From: Aphis gossypii
Lineage: Eukaryota; Arthropoda; Insecta; Hemiptera; Aphididae
Assembly: GCF_020184175.1 (NCBI RefSeq)
Contig: NC_065531.1
Coordinates: 20,481,213-20,545,212, forward strand
Length of the DNA: 64,000 nt
Direction of reading: 5' to 3'
Part shown: one piece after another, positions 13,401 through 25,979 of the stretch
How the letters are laid out: each line of letters begins with the position of its first letter
Numbering within the stretch: position 1 is the first letter of the stretch
Made by a program: the position numbers and the translations under genes
Notes under the pieces: generated by a model
Seen by the model: the letters and a program-made list of their open reading frames with translations, nothing else
What the model was told of the DNA's origin: nothing
Databases searched by the model: none

Positions 13401-14353
13401 CATATTGAATGAAAAACTTAAATAAAGAATGTTAGAAGTTATCCTTTATGTTTTTAATTTTTTAGGTGTTTGTGAGCTGAATGGTAAAATATATTGCATT
13501 GGTGGATGGAACGGTCAAGTTGGAATTAAACAAAGTGATGTGTATGATCCAAACACAAATAAATGGACTAGTATTGCTCCATTGCAAACAGGTATGATTG
13601 AATAAGATACAGAAATAAATTTAAAAAAAAACTAAAATGCGAATTTATAAACCAATTAGGAAGAAACCAAGCAGGTGTATGTGCAATGAATGGTAAAGTG
13701 TACGTGGTGGGTGGTTGTGATACTTGGAATTGTTTAAACACTGTCGAGTGTTATGATCCTGAGACAAATTCATGGTCATTTATTAAACCAATTATTACTC
13801 CTCGACGTGGTTGTGGATTGGCGCATATCAAAGGTTTACATATAGTTTTTTTTATAAAGTCTACAAACATCACCAAAATTAATATAATAACATATTTATA
13901 ATGTTTTTTTTAGGAAAATTATATGTTGTGGGTGGTTCTGACGGAACTCAATCACTAGATACAACTGAAGTATATGATCCAAATGAAAGAATGTGGAGTC
14001 CAGGTCCAAACATGACTACTCCACGTGCAAATGTAGGAGTTGCTGTGGTTGGGAATAGATTGTATGCTGTAGGGGGATTTTCAGGTAATTATCAACACAT
14101 TTTTAAAACATTTATATAAAGTTACATTATCCATAATTTATTTAATTAATAATAATTATTAAATATAAATGTTATTTTTTTTAAAAAAGGTAAAAAATTC
14201 TTAAATAGTATTGAATTTTTGGATGAATCCATGGATGAATGGACCCGATTTAGTCCAAGAAATAATTGTTCAAAATCAGCATCTCCACTTCCCATACCTG
14301 ATGCAGTCTGTAATTTTAATGATTGTGAATTATTAAATGGTGTCTCAGAGTAA
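4481..14353 (+). CDS. IVNS1ABP: BTB-BACK-kelch protein, influenza NS1A-binding protein homolog type
   Basis: Twelve exons join in frame: 4481-4526, 10550-10722, 11004-11203, 12015-12213, 12276-12464, 12522-12653, 12725-12851, 12913-13392, 13466-13591, 13660-13833, 13914-14084 and 14190-14353 (stop TAA). They give 726 aa. A BTB domain (about residues 55-155; RTFCDVILN, HGHRAVLASSSRF) is followed by a BACK domain (about 160-290; FQAACYLKMDRIAKELARF). A linker with low-complexity Ser/Pro leads to six kelch repeats (about 405-700), each with GG followed by a YDP/W pattern, for example VVGGCDTWNCLNTVECYDP. The repeat with WNCLNTVE matches the IVNS1ABP family closely; family members bind actin and act as CUL3 adaptors or cytoskeletal and splicing-related scaffolds. 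It is longer than the human protein (642 aa) because of the N-terminus and linker. The start is the first ATG, in an exon that completes Asn across the splice. An internal ATG in exon 2 is a possible alternative start. Convergent with PHAF1. Confidence 0.92.
5629..5997. mobile_element. Foldback/MITE-like element with about 75-85 bp terminal inverted repeats
   Basis: The left arm (about 5629-5712) and the right arm (about 5926-5997) are reverse complements with few mismatches and small indels; both contain TTAGCACTCTGTCTCAAT or its complement. The roughly 210-bp interior has no coding potential. This is the structure of a non-autonomous DNA transposon or foldback element. No clear target-site duplication was identified, so the exact ends are uncertain. 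Confidence 0.65.
6066..6150. mobile_element. hAT-end-like remnant
   Basis: The segment starts CAGGGGTTGCCAAC and continues with GAGCCACC and GAGCCAAAAT motifs. This pattern resembles terminal sequences of hAT elements (CAGgGGTtgcCAAC...gaGCCaC). No opposite end or target-site duplication was found, so this is a fragment at most. Confidence 0.35.
11204..12014 (+). other. 811-bp intron within the BTB-BACK region of the kelch gene
   Basis: It runs from GTAACG to TTTTAG, AT-rich, with no exon candidate seen. It separates the two halves of an Arg codon (CG|T). Confidence 0.7.
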
Positions 14354-14463
14354 AAAAAGAAAATCATTTCTTTTTATACATACATATATATTATTATTTT
14401 TTTTGAATATTTTGTATTTAAATAATATTTATTTTAACAGAGTCGTTATTTTACAACACTCGC

Positions 14464-14602
14464 AATAAATTCCCTATCTGACCCACAATTTGGGATAATT
14501 GGAAAAATTATATATTATAATACCTATAACTTCAGACCAAGCACACACTATCAATATTTTCTATTAAAAAAAATTATTTTCTTAATTTTTTTACAGAATA
14601 AA
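14464..14602 (+). terminator. Candidate polyadenylation signals of the kelch gene
   Basis: AATAAA occurs at 14464-14469 and again at 14597-14602, about 110 and 245 bp after the stop codon. Either could serve; no transcript evidence. Confidence 0.4.
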
Positions 14603-17538
14603 TAATGAATAATCTTTTGATTATACTTAATAAATCTATAAAATATATTATTTAAAAAATTATTTCTATAAATAATTATATAAGTGGGAAAGAATTCAAG
14701 AAGTACTTCAATATTAATTAATTAAAAATATTTTAACCTATGAAAGTTTTTTTTAAATCCCATTCCTGTGTCTCATTACATAATAATACTATGTATTAAC
14801 ATATGGATAATGCAATAATCTATAATTTCAGGTTTAATTATTGTCAATTTGTTGTAAAAAAAAAATTAAATTAAATTTTTAAACATGGTATTTATGAACG
14901 GTAATTAATATATATGTGTGAATATGATTAATTATGGATGTTTAGTTGTTAGTAATTAATATATTTACAAATCCAGTTTCAACTGAATTCGCTATTTACC
15001 AAATAATTAATAACAAATCAACAATTTATTTAAATAATGAATTTATTTATATTACAGTAGAACCTTGATCATCTGAACTAATTTAGACCACTCCGAGTTC
15101 TGATAATAGAAATTAAAGAAAAATATTACTTGTACAATAAATATAGAATTATTTACATAATATTATTGACTTATTATTATACATTACGTATTATGTTATT
15201 ATGGATAAAAGAATGTTCAGATAATAGAGGGTTTGTGTAATCGAGGTTCTAATGTTCTTGTGGTCAAGTACTTATTTAAATTAACAAGTGTTTGATGATT
15301 TAATTTTTAATATTGAAATCAATTTCTTAGGTGACAACCCTTATTTTCAAGAATAAAGTATCTTAAAAACCGTAAATCCTAAAATATTAAAATAAATTTT
15401 AAAATACTTGTGGTTTAAGAGAATTTACTGGGTATTTTATAATTTATTGTAATAAATTTAGAAAATACATTTAATATAAATTAAATACAAATATTGTTAC
15501 TTACTAAGAAACAAAAAAAACTTGATTTATTAATTATAGAAAAACATCACTTGGTTTAGTTCCTGAATGTATTTTATTATTTAAAAAATAGATCATTATA
15601 AGCAATAATTTTAAAACTGAATTTATTATGTTTAATGATTGTCAAACAATTGTATATTTTTATTTATTTGATTGGTTTTAAAAACCATTGAAGTTGAAAA
15701 TAAAGTGAAATGTGTTTAATTATTATTCATTTGTCTTATTATGAAATAAAATAATGTCATTTGTATCTTAATACTTTTTTTTATATAGTTCTTTGGGCTA
15801 GGGAATAGCAAGTATGTCGTAAGTGTCATTAATGTATTAAATTTAAATTAAATGATTGATCATTGCATATAAATACGTTTCTGGGCTCTTTTGACATAAC
15901 TTATTTTCATTTACAAATTAATAGTATTGTGATAAACTTTACTAATTTGCCGACATAGATGGGCATATAAATACTAAAATGGAAGAGAGAAAGAATATAC
16001 TTATGCTCGTGGGAGATTTATTTTTTCTGGTTTGATGCATGTATTAAATTAATACATCCAATTATATTGATAAAAATTACGTGTTATTGCAAAATACCAG
16101 GTTTCATTGTGTAGTGATTGTTTATTTTAAATATAGATAACACATTGAGAGCTCAGCTATTTGAATTTATACTAAATTACTTGAAACATCTCAATTGGTG
16201 TTAATAAAAGTAATAATTTTATACTCTACGGATAAAGATGTTTACTTTTGGAGAATTTGATATATTTCATTAGGAACATCACTATTGTTTTTAAACCTCT
16301 TTCGTTGATATTATGTAGATAACGTTAAAATATTACTTTATGAAGTTATCTAATCCCTTACTTAGAATTTTTATTTCTACAATGGTATCTGATACTACAA
16401 ATGTAAAAGATAATTCCATCTAAATAATACTGCTGATTGTTTACAAAAGACAAATTAATGCAATAAGTTAATAAAAATTTAATAACATAACATATGTTGT
16501 ATTAACATCAAAAATACTCTGTATTATGGTAACGGATTCTGGAATAGTTCATATTTTAAGTCTTACAAAACGTTTTACTAATAACTTATAAATTTAAAAA
16601 TAATATACTATTTGATGAAAAATAAATAAAATATATACTTAAATATAGTAAATTTAAAGTTATAAAGTTGAATTACAAGTACTATATTGCTGTTACAATA
16701 TGTAGATACATTAAGAGATTTTGGGACCATGGGTATAGATACACAAGTGTTATCTAAATTCAAATACAATGAATAATTTGGGACATTTAAAATATATTAA
16801 TGTCTATAAAAGATGTAGATCACTAAATTAGTTTATTTGTACACGAGTCAAAATATGGGGCTTGTTGTACTTAACTAATAAAAAATATTTTCATGTGACA
16901 TTTTGTTTGAGATCATACATCGCATTTTTTAAAATTTATGTTAAATTATCTAATTAAGTAGTTACAACTAAATTAATAAATTAATAGATAGAAAATAATT
17001 ATTAACTAAGTAAATTAGACAGTGGTAATTAAAATTGTCAAGTTTCTATATAAATAAATAAATAAATAAATATGTTTAAATACATTAAAATAACTGCGCA
17101 ATATGTAAACATGTTAAAATAGATAAAATATTAAGAACGCCTTAGACAAAGAATTATAGCAAGAAAAATATATTGCTATGTATATACATAAAATAATATT
17201 TAAAATTAATATCTACATGAACACGATTTTTATCCCCAAAGAATTTGGAAAAACTTAACATTTTTTTTTTTTTTTTTATGAAACTTGACTTTATACTTAA
17301 TAACTATTTGTATAGAATCATACAAATTATGTTTTAGTCAAAAACTAAATATACCATATGTATACACATATTACATGTTATAGGTATAATGCATATTTAA
17401 ATGAATTTTTTTTTTTGTACATTGATAAGGTATGTAATATTTTTTTTTCATTTTTAAATACTGTTAGTCATGGTACGAGACTGATTGATTATAAAAACAC
17501 ATTAAGGCCACTGGGTAGGATGTGGCGACTAATTTTCG
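14603..17538. other. Convergent intergenic region, kelch gene / PHAF1
   Basis: AT-rich DNA with no gene recognised. It contains the 3' flanks of two convergent genes, a pogo/Tigger-like MITE at 15055-15253, an (AAAT)n microsatellite near 17053-17072 and T-runs near 17262 and 17409. Open frames here are short and lack exon features. Confidence 0.55.
15055..15253. mobile_element. pogo/Tigger-like MITE (about 200 bp)
   Basis: The left end reads CAGTAGAACCTTGATCATCT directly after a TA. The right end, read in reverse complement, is TAGAACCTCGATTAC, an imperfect inverted match. The internal start, with ACCACTCCGAGTTCTGATAAT, is typical of pogo-superfamily ends that insert at TA. The element is far too short to encode a transposase and must have been moved in trans. 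The two ends differ at several positions, so it is old. Confidence 0.6.
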
Positions 17539-20066
17539 TCATACATCATCTTCAATGTCATTTTTATAAAATGTTATGGAAGCAATATGTTGATTTTGCA
17601 TAACTTCAAACACCATATCTTGGTAACCATAGCAAAATGTTGATCCAAAAGGATTAGTAGAGTTTTCAGATGATCCACGATTTAATACAACAGGCCTTTC
17701 ACTATGTTTAAGTCTTTCAGATATCTCGTCCCATTTAGTAAATGTATTCACAATAATTGGCTTTGATTTTTTATCATACTTTTTACTATCATTTGATAGA
17801 TTGTATTTTGATTTCTCTGAAGTTAGAGCAATGGAGAATTCGCATCTATGATATCTATATAAAAAAAAATTACTAGTAGTTTTGTCATGAGATACAAATA
17901 AAATATTTTAAAATTTAAATACTAACATATTGAAATTATAATGACCAGGAAAATTGGTATGAACTATAAATTTTTTTATCTTGTGCGTTTTGGCATCAAA
18001 AAGAATATCCTGTAAATCATTTTCAAAAATATTTAATTAATCTTTTAAATTAAAAATATTATGGTAAAAAAATACTAACAAAACCCAAGGTAAAATAATT
18101 GAAAAAGTAATCCGATCTTCTGGGAACAGATATGTGTCTATGAACATTAGGTGAATGTATTTTCATTTTGTCCTCAGATTTATAGAAAACCTGTGATGGG
18201 GTACCTAGCATAGAGGTAACATCTTGACATGACATTCCAAAATTAATTTCACGATTATAAGTGACTTTACGACCACGGTTTGAACCTAGATAAATTAAAT
18301 AATTTCAAATTAATGATTATTCAAATTCAAATTTTTTTTTAACATTACCAGAGCCTTCTAAGTATAATTGTATCAAAAATCCTTTAGTATTTTTAAGATC
18401 TCTTTGTACCTCTAATCGTTCTAAATAAGATAACCCTTTGTAGCAAGACAAAGGATGTGATGGAATATTTAGAATATCTTGACCAGGAAGCGGACTCCCA
18501 GAGAATATAATAACACGACTGACATTTGGGGATGTTCCACTAGCAAATTGCAAAGATCCAAGTCCACACTGAGCGCTTCCAGCCTGAAAAATAAAATAAC
18601 TATGTTAATAATACTATAATAGTATAGGCATTTGTTAAAATAGTTAAAAAATATTAGTTATACCTGAAATTTAGAATCCACATTAAAACAAAATGAAATT
18701 CCTCGAAAGTTTAATGTAAATGTTTGTTTTTCAGCATCAAAAACACCAGGATGAGTAGCACCAAAAGTATGTTCAACTTGTTGAATGGTGGGCATCACTT
18801 CTGGAGCGTTAAACATCATACCACTACAAAATAATAAAAATGAAACTAATATAATGAAAGGGAATTACTTATGGTGTTTATAAGTAGAACATAAACATTT
18901 ATGATTATGGATGGTATTGAATACTTGCCAATATTTTAGTTTAATATTTTTCAGGTTAACAATTTCAATCATCTGAAAAAATGATAACGTTAAATTGGCT
19001 AGTGTTATATTATTAAGACACAACAGATTAGTTTACCTTTAAACGTTGATATACAGGATGAAATATAAATCGAATACCATCTTGAGGAAGGTCTAATATG
19101 AGATCAATATCTAAAGGGTTCTGTAAAATTTTAAGAATATATTATAAAAGTTAAATTATAAAATTAATAGAAATTAGTTACCTTATCACTATACAAAACT
19201 TGAACCCCTTTTATAATGCCAACTTGAGACTGAATTATTGCTACAGCTTGACAAAAATGCATACCTAATATCAAAAACATATTATTGAGATATTTATTTT
19301 ATTATCACATTTTCTAAATCTAAATTTTTTTTTATGATTGTTTAATTATAAATAAAATTAAAATTAAACCAGAGTTTTATTTATAAAAAATAATAAATTT
19401 AAACAAAATATATTAATTTAGAACGACAAAAACAATTAACTTTGGCCTTTGGGCAGTTGTATCACTTGTTATAACTTAAATACCAATATTTAATAACTTA
19501 AATATTAAATAAATATAAATCAGTTGATAATTAAAATATTATATATTAATAATATATAATATCTATTATTGTATATACAAATATCTGTTTTCTAGAAATT
19601 ATTGAACAACTTAGTTTACTACTAGTAGTAAATATAATATTGTTTGACCAAATAATTTATGGTTTGATCGTTTGATGTAATAATAAATATTTCTTTGTCA
19701 ACAAGTTGTAATGTAATAGGTACTATGTATAATATCTACACGGTCTTTTGTTCAATTATCAACTTCTAAATGGTATGCTGTTTTAAGACTTCATAATTTT
19801 TAAAAACGAAACGCAACTGCAGATATTAATGTTATTTTTAAAAGTTATAATAAACAAACTAAATAAATCATAAACTCTTTAACTAATTGATTGTTCAACA
19901 TCTGTGTGTATCACATAAAACCTCCTTGGGTTTTAGATGACATTGTAGTGAGTAATAAACTGGACAAAACTAATACTACCATCATTATGAATAGGTACTT
20001 ACCCAGGACGAACTCCCATTGTTCACATCCCAGAGACCTTTCGGGCACGACGTCTAACGTTAACAT
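17539..20066 (-). CDS. PHAF1: PHAF1 homolog (C16orf70 / UPF0183), phagophore-associated factor
   Basis: Nine minus-strand exons, in order 20066-20003, 19264-19182, 19120-19037, 18972-18929, 18823-18664, 18583-18349, 18285-18080, 18009-17927 and 17854-17539, join in frame to 424 aa, against 422 in human. The N-terminus reads MLTLDVVPERSLGCEQWEFV, a signature of the family. Other landmarks are FGATHPGVFDAEKQ, GTSPNVSRVIIFSGSPLPGQ, FYKSEDKMKIHSP, TNFPGHYNFN and NPFGSTFCYGYQDM with FEVMQNQHIAS at the C-terminus. The protein belongs to UPF0183; in mammals it is a beta-propeller-free lipid-binding autophagy factor acting at phagophores with BCAS3 (family knowledge, not seen here). No signal peptide or membrane segment is visible. 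The fourth intron has a GC donor (TATTG|GCAAGT). The start codon is the only family-consistent ATG. Confidence 0.93.
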
Positions 20067-20914
20067 TTTTCTTTCGCACCTAAATTACCTAATACTGTAG
20101 GTAAACAAAAAAAATCATAAACGCCAACACTAAACAATATCGAACTAAAACGACTGTGCTAAAGAGACGTCCGTCTCCGGGAAAGAGAGTTATGGCAATG
20201 GCATTGGCATAGGCGCATAGCCATCAACGTCCGTTTGTGGCCAACAACAAAAACTAATTGTGAAAAAAAAAAAAAAAAATTGTGCAAATCTCGATTGGCC
20301 TTTAAACGGCGGAACGATTATAAATTAAAATTGCAACAGCGCGAGAATTAATGATCAAAAACCGAGCGTATTTCATACGATTCTATCAAGTATAAATAAA
20401 TCAGCTGCTGCTAACTGCGAAATAGCCTAATGAAGAACACCACTGTACTACGGCGGGCACACAATATACGTATATAATATTATACAACTCGGTCGCGTAA
20501 TCACTCTACGGTTGTCGGTAATCAGCTGACCGAACATAAACACGACGTAGACGTGCGGGCGGTGGACGTTGTCGTGGAGGAGAGGGCAACGGTTGTTTTT
20601 GTTGCTTTGTTGTTGTTTGCAATCAAGGTGTACTACTGTACTACTAACAAGTAACAGTTAGTATAGTAACTACTATAACTAGTGCTGTAGTAGATACTCG
20701 TACAGTTGCTGTACTATATTTATTAGTTATTATGAATTGTAATATTATGGTAAATATATATATGTTATATTATTATTTATTATAATATCCATTTTGTCGC
20801 AACTTGCATTTCATTAATTATTATTATCTAGTTATTACGTAACATTACGCTTATTATCTCGTTGCCGAACTGGAACCGTCGTCGTCCGAATTGGCCAGTG
20901 GTGCACTGTGAATT
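20067..20914. promoter_or_regulatory. Promoter region of PHAF1, possibly bidirectional
   Basis: The 850 bp upstream of the PHAF1 start are clearly richer in GC and CpG than the surroundings, up to about 20900, as expected for a housekeeping promoter. At 20915 on the plus strand a short ATG exon candidate follows, so the region could also drive rightward transcription. No TATA box is called. Confidence 0.4.
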
Positions 20915-20933
20915 ATGATGCAGTCACAACGAA
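20915..20933 (+). other. Speculative short first coding exon (+ strand)
   Basis: ATGATG followed by four codons and a donor-like GAA|GTAGGT, lying just right of the GC-rich PHAF1 promoter. It would end in phase 1, the phase required by the first visible pyruvate kinase exon 8 kb downstream. This is weak evidence: such a short signal can arise by chance. Confidence 0.12.
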
Positions 20934-22610
20934 GTAGGTACCCTATACTGCTCAGTGCCCGTATATAATATACTTTACACTTTTAAAGTTCAATCATATT
21001 TCGTCATGGACGCAGACCTGCGCAGTCATCAATCGGAATAGAGTTGCTGTGATTCTGTTAACAAGGTTGTCCGTCATTATATAATATATCATAATATTGT
21101 ATATACATATTACATAATAATATATCGGTCGCCACTCGTCAGTTAGAGTTTCTATGGGTTTCAAGTCGTCCGACGTAATATAAGCGTGATTTGGCGGAAG
21201 GGTTTTATTATAAGTGTCACCTATTTATAGCATCCCCAGTTTTAAGATTAATACCTGCATAATTTATCCCACTTGTGGTAAATTTATTCTTATTTTATGT
21301 CATCAGTATTGATATACACAGAGCGCCTACAATATACCTACCTATTAAATATGTGATTATATTAAACGGTATGAGGGAGTGAGTAAATTAGCTCATTGTT
21401 GGTTCGTTTTGATCACAAGATTACTAAAAAAAAGTTGGTAAGTACACTGCTGCACATCGGGTGGATCACTATTAATGATATTATTAATATCATGGCATTG
21501 ATTAGTTGATTAGTTGATAATAATTTATAAGAATAGTCTATTGACTATTACATGAATTATAATAAAATTATTAATGATCATAAACTATATAAAAACAATT
21601 CTGAAATCTGAGGGAAAATAATCTACAGACTTAGATAGAAATTAAAGATCTTAGTTCCTGAAAGTCTTGACTCTTGATGTCTATCAAGCATTAGCGCATC
21701 AGCCTACATTACCCATACCAAGTGACTAGTGTATTGTATATATTATAAAAATACTTACATATCACATATGTAAGTATGATATGAATTGTTGAGTATTTCA
21801 AGTATACACTGCTTTGAAAAACATTAACAGTGTATTTTGTAATTGGATTTATATGTCTTAAATATTTTAAATAAGGAATAAGGAATTAATTAATTAAATA
21901 AGGAATTATCTTTACTTAATTAATGATGAATTAAATATTTAATGAATTGTGGTCTTCCTACATATACCTATATGAATATGAATAACATTTTATGTTTTAA
22001 TTATGCAAATGCTATTGAACATTAATAATTCTGCTGTCATCGTTGGGATATTTTTCTTTTGATATTATGCAACATTTAAGTATTAATTAACGTCATGTAA
22101 CTCATGTAAGGAGATAAATTTAGTAAACTTAAGTATTGTATTGTAATAATGCAAAAAGAAAAGAAAAGAAAAAAAGATTAAAAATAATACTAATAATAAT
22201 ATTAATATATTATTTAATATTATAATGTATTATTTATGTATAAGAGATTAAGTGGTCTAAATAAATTGTAAGGCAATCACAAGGGACACAAGCCTTGAAT
22301 GAATGACTTGTATATATTTATAAGTAGTTAGAAGTTGTTGGTTATTTTAACTTATGACTTATTATTTTAAATTTGCGCGATCACTTTCCTCCTGATCGTC
22401 GGAGGGCTCTCGAGGTCGTGATTCGAGAACGATTAAGTATACCTACCGTTGATAAAATATTAAGTGAATTATTAATTTATTAAATTCTAATAAATTAATA
22501 AATAAAATATGATACCTATATAAATATCGATGCGCATGCACCTTACCTTATCCGTAGCTGTCTGAAAACGCAGTCTACGTAATAAGGAGAGAAAGGATTA
22601 TTTTAAATAC

Positions 22611-22883
22611 TCAAAAAGAAATGACTGAACAGTGAACACTGATTAAATTTCGTTTAAAAAAATGAAACGGCACAGTTGTCGCTCGCAGGATCTTTTGAGT
22701 AGGTATGTGTTGGCTGTCTATGATGTGCTCCTGCACTTGTTTGATCGAATAGTGCTCGTACACTGATGAGAGGAGACGATTTAGGTCAAGCTCGCCAGAA
22801 CCATCGGCGGCCCGGTCAAAAGTGTCGGTGTCTCCAAAGAAAATTGTCTCAATCCTTGGCGACAGAGACCCCGACAGGTCCAT
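22611..22883 (-). other. Isolated GC-richer ORF, product not recognised
   Basis: Ninety codons starting MDLSGSLSPRIETIFF on the minus strand, in a patch whose base composition differs from its AT-rich neighbourhood. I do not recognise the protein; there is no signal peptide or membrane segment. An in-frame stop lies two codons upstream of the ATG, so it is either a complete small ORF or chance. The opposite strand is also open for 64 codons over part of the patch. A decayed mobile-element or gene fragment is as likely as a real gene. Confidence 0.15.
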
Positions 22884-23479
22884 CCCCTATCCCCGGCGGC
22901 CATGAAAAAATTGCATGTGTTGCGCCGTACCGTTATAATCCCGTAGTATCCTGTATGTGACTAAATAATGGGAATCGTTCGAATCATCAGTGACTTGATT
23001 TATTGGGTTTTTAGGGTATATTACATGCGTGCGTAAACTTTACCGTTATTTATTTTATTGCATGAAAATAACGAATTTACAATTATGATATGTAAAAGCG
23101 AGCATAATATCATTACAGAATATTTCACCAATTATATTTCTGTATTTGATTTATAGTGAATATAAGTTATTGAGTATAATTCTACAATTTTAATTTTAAT
23201 TTAATTTAATTATATTTTTATATTGTTAAAAAAAAAAATAGGTAACTTCCTAATGAAACACAATATAATATTATGTATATAAATATTGTATGTATTAATA
23301 TTAAGAAAATAATACCTACTGGCTACTACTATATTATAATACTTGACTAATATTTTAATTAAGTTTAAATCGATTTTTCCCAATGATAACTAACAACTTA
23401 ACTTGAATTCACATGTTATTCGACTTTAACTTATCTTACAATACCTACAACATTAGACTTATGACGTCAGGAGGTATGA

Positions 23480-23500
23480 CAATCCGCCGTAGGCGGATTG
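23480..23500. repeat. 21-bp palindrome
   Basis: CAATCCGCC, three-base spacer GTA, GGCGGATTG: a nine-base perfect inverted repeat. It stands out in GC content against the AT-rich flanks and may be the hairpin end of a mobile element such as a Helitron, but no other element features were found. Confidence 0.4.
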
Positions 23501-24274
23501 CTATTTCGGGTATCGATTTACATTTTACATTATATGATGACTGATAGCTAGACACTCATATTATTATTTTCACTAAATACATTTTTTATATACAAAAAGA
23601 ACCGGGCTTGCAACGGGACACGGTATTACATCGGTTTAGTACTGTTAACTAGAAACTCCAGAATTACTATTTATTTTTTATATTTAATTTAAAAAGTTAA
23701 AAAAGAACCGGCAAAGCGTAGAGACAAACTTTTACATTCCTTTACATTTACATAAAATGATAATATGTTTTATAAAATAAAAATAATAATAATTGAATGT
23801 GCACAAGCACGACAATCGACTTTAGTACTTTTCCTACTTTTTTAATGCATGATTTTTTTTCTAGACACCCGATTACCATTTCTGACCGAATTTCCGGTGA
23901 AACAATTTTCACTCCAACACCTCGAAGGCGGCTTCCAAAGTTCCAAACACCCGCAATCGAGTTTCACCGATCCCTAGTTTTTAATTATTTCGGTAAATTC
24001 ATATGTCATCAGCTCCTAGACATTATTATTCTAATCATATTAATTATTATGAACTGCAGTACTAATTATTAATTAATAATATAAATGTTAGCATTTTTTA
24101 TAATTACAAGTATTTAATCATATTATTTCCAAGGTAACTATATTCTACAATAAATAATCAAATATTAATTTATTGTTCTCAGTAATTATTCATCACAGTT
24201 TTTGATTGTATTGTATATTGATGAGATTTATGAATATTTATTATTACAAGTAATAATTATAAACGTAAGTGAAA

Positions 24275-24907
24275 ATGGCTATTCGAAGATTAGCTTTAAA
24301 CAAACTGTTCAATTTGAAGTTTGACGGGTACGTAAACAATATTATACTTTTGTTCTGTAGTGTAGGTACCTGTATTTTTCAGAACTTCTTGAGTCTAATA
24401 ATAAAATAATACAGGATTATTTTATAATTGTAGCTCTACTCACGTACAATCCCCTAAAAATTAACTAATAAAAAAAAAATAATAATTATTAAGTAATTTA
24501 TAATTTGCTTTAATGGCGTATTATTACCATAATCTTATAACTGGATAAAAAAAAACCCTCATTTTTGTTTCATATTAATTTATAATTATGAATTGCTGTA
24601 TAATAATCATATTATTTTATCTTTAATATCTTTATCTATTAAACTTTTATAGTAATAAACTAATAACTTACTTTTTGTAAAATTTAAATTTAATAATATG
24701 AACATATTCAAATCTTGTTACTCATAAGTATTTAAAATAGGGAATAAAATATTTATGTTTGCTTTTAAGATTTAAAGTTCGCGGTATCGTCAAATACTTT
24801 CAAAGTGATAATGGTAATGGAGAAGATTCTAAAACACCAGAAAATAGGCCAGATGATCAAACTAATAATAAACCTGTTTTGAAAAGAATCATTGAAGATT
24901 TATCCAG
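24275..24907 (+). CDS. Two candidate 5' exons of an unrecognised gene (possible dehydrogenase leader)
   Basis: Exon 24275-24327 (MAIRRLALNKLFNLKFDG, good GAAAATGG start context, donor GTACGT) joins in phase to exon 24770-24907 (acceptor TTTTAAG, donor GTGTGT). The product has an N-terminus of basic and hydrophobic residues without acids before position 17, as in mitochondrial presequences, followed by a polar, probably disordered stretch rich in Asn, Asp and Lys. I do not recognise the protein. The second exon ends in phase 2, and a weak acceptor at 25337-25338 (ATAG) would continue it in frame into the dehydrogenase exon at 25339-25607. That link is an inference from phase only. Confidence 0.35.
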
Positions 24908-25384
24908 GTGTGTGTATACGATTATAAATGTAAAATCACTACTCACCAGTGTATTTAAAGGTCCTACCTATTATAAATGTATAGTAGACTATATATTTAT
25001 GATTTTAATTCGAATATATAGTGTACAGTGTACAGTGTACATACTAGCTAATACACTATATTGTACATAATACATATTTCCTTGTGTATTTACGCTTATC
25101 AAATTGTAATTGAGTTTTAAATATTTAATATATAAGATTATATTATATAAATATATAATACATTTTCAAATAAAATGTAAATAATTTAATAAACTATTTT
25201 TACCACCCAATAATTTTAGTTGAAACCGTAAAAAAAAGTTAATGTTTGTAGTTAATCATATTCGCATTCAATTTAACATTGTTTAGTATATTACGGAGTT
25301 AAATAATAACGTACCTACCTATAAAAATTATTACATAGACCGTCGAAACCAGAAAATCTATCGTTTTTCGGATGTCGCCAATAC

Positions 25385-25607
25385 ATGGACCTGGCAGGAA
25401 AAGTACCTGTAAACACCGGTGGTACCAAAGGCATTGGGCTGGCCGTGGCCAAGAATCTGATCCAAAACGAGTCATCGCGAGTGATTATCAGTGGCCGGGA
25501 TGTCCAGGAAAGGGGGAAAGCGCTTAAAATCCTAACGGACATGTACAACTACAACAGAAAGCCCATAGACGTACCGATAGACGTCGCCTCTGAGGAAGGG
25601 TTGAAAG
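25385..25607 (+). pseudogene. Orphan first exon of a short-chain dehydrogenase (15-PGDH-like)
   Basis: ATG at 25385 opens MDLAGKVPVNTGGTKGIGLA, the start of a Rossmann-fold short-chain dehydrogenase with the TGGTKGIG dinucleotide-binding loop (TGxxxGIG). It continues AVAKNLIQ, VIISGRDVQERG and a Lys-Ile-Leu-rich segment typical of 15-hydroxyprostaglandin dehydrogenase-like enzymes. It ends at a plausible donor (TTGAAAG|GTACTT, intron from 25608). The catalytic Tyr-x-x-x-Lys exons are not present anywhere downstream in the window; a hAT transposon starts 84 bp later and then pyruvate kinase begins. GC content is higher than the surroundings. I therefore call it a truncated copy or an exon separated from its gene. 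An upstream extension to 25339 is open and in phase with the exon at 24770-24907. Confidence 0.6.
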
Positions 25608-25683
25608 GTACTTTTAGAAATATATCTGCAATATGTTAGATGTATTCGGACATGTGGTTATGGTATATACACAACACACCATA

Positions 25684-25691
25684 ATATAGGA
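25684..25691. repeat. Left 8-bp target-site duplication of the hAT element
   Basis: ATATAGGA immediately before the element end CAGTGTTTCCCAACC. The right copy at 28596-28603 is ATATAGGG, 7 of 8 identical, and eight bases is the standard hAT duplication length. Confidence 0.7.
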
Positions 25692-25979
25692 CAGTGTTTC
25701 CCAACCTTTTTTTACTCAACACCCCTTTTAGATTTTTAAAATCTCATACCTCCCCTCTCAATCAATTTTTTCAAAAGATTAACATTTTAGTTTTTAATGA
25801 GCTAAATAGCTAAATTTAATTAAAGAAAAAATATAATTTAACATTTTAATGCTTCAGTTCAGTTAATTTTATATTTAAATACCTTCTAATAATATGAATA
25901 TAATAATAATAATAATAATAATATAATATGAGTCCCCCCCTTAGCGCCCCCTTCAAAATAAAAAATGCCCTCAAGGGGG

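Larger units (their letters stand above)
20934..24274. other. Unassigned intergenic stretch
   Basis: Mostly AT-rich. Notable items are a GC-richer open frame at 22883-22611 on the minus strand (90 codons, no family recognised) and a 21-bp near-perfect palindrome at 23480-23500. A direct repeat of AAATAAGGAATT-like sequence lies near 21870-21910. A segment at 22370-22440 is locally GC-rich but does not fold as a tRNA by eye. Nothing here supports a confident gene. Confidence 0.4.

Noticed and set aside
22370..22445. GC-rich patch with TTCGAGAA, considered as a tRNA
   Set aside because: No acceptor stem or canonical T-loop with flanking stem could be drawn; no tRNA was found in the window.
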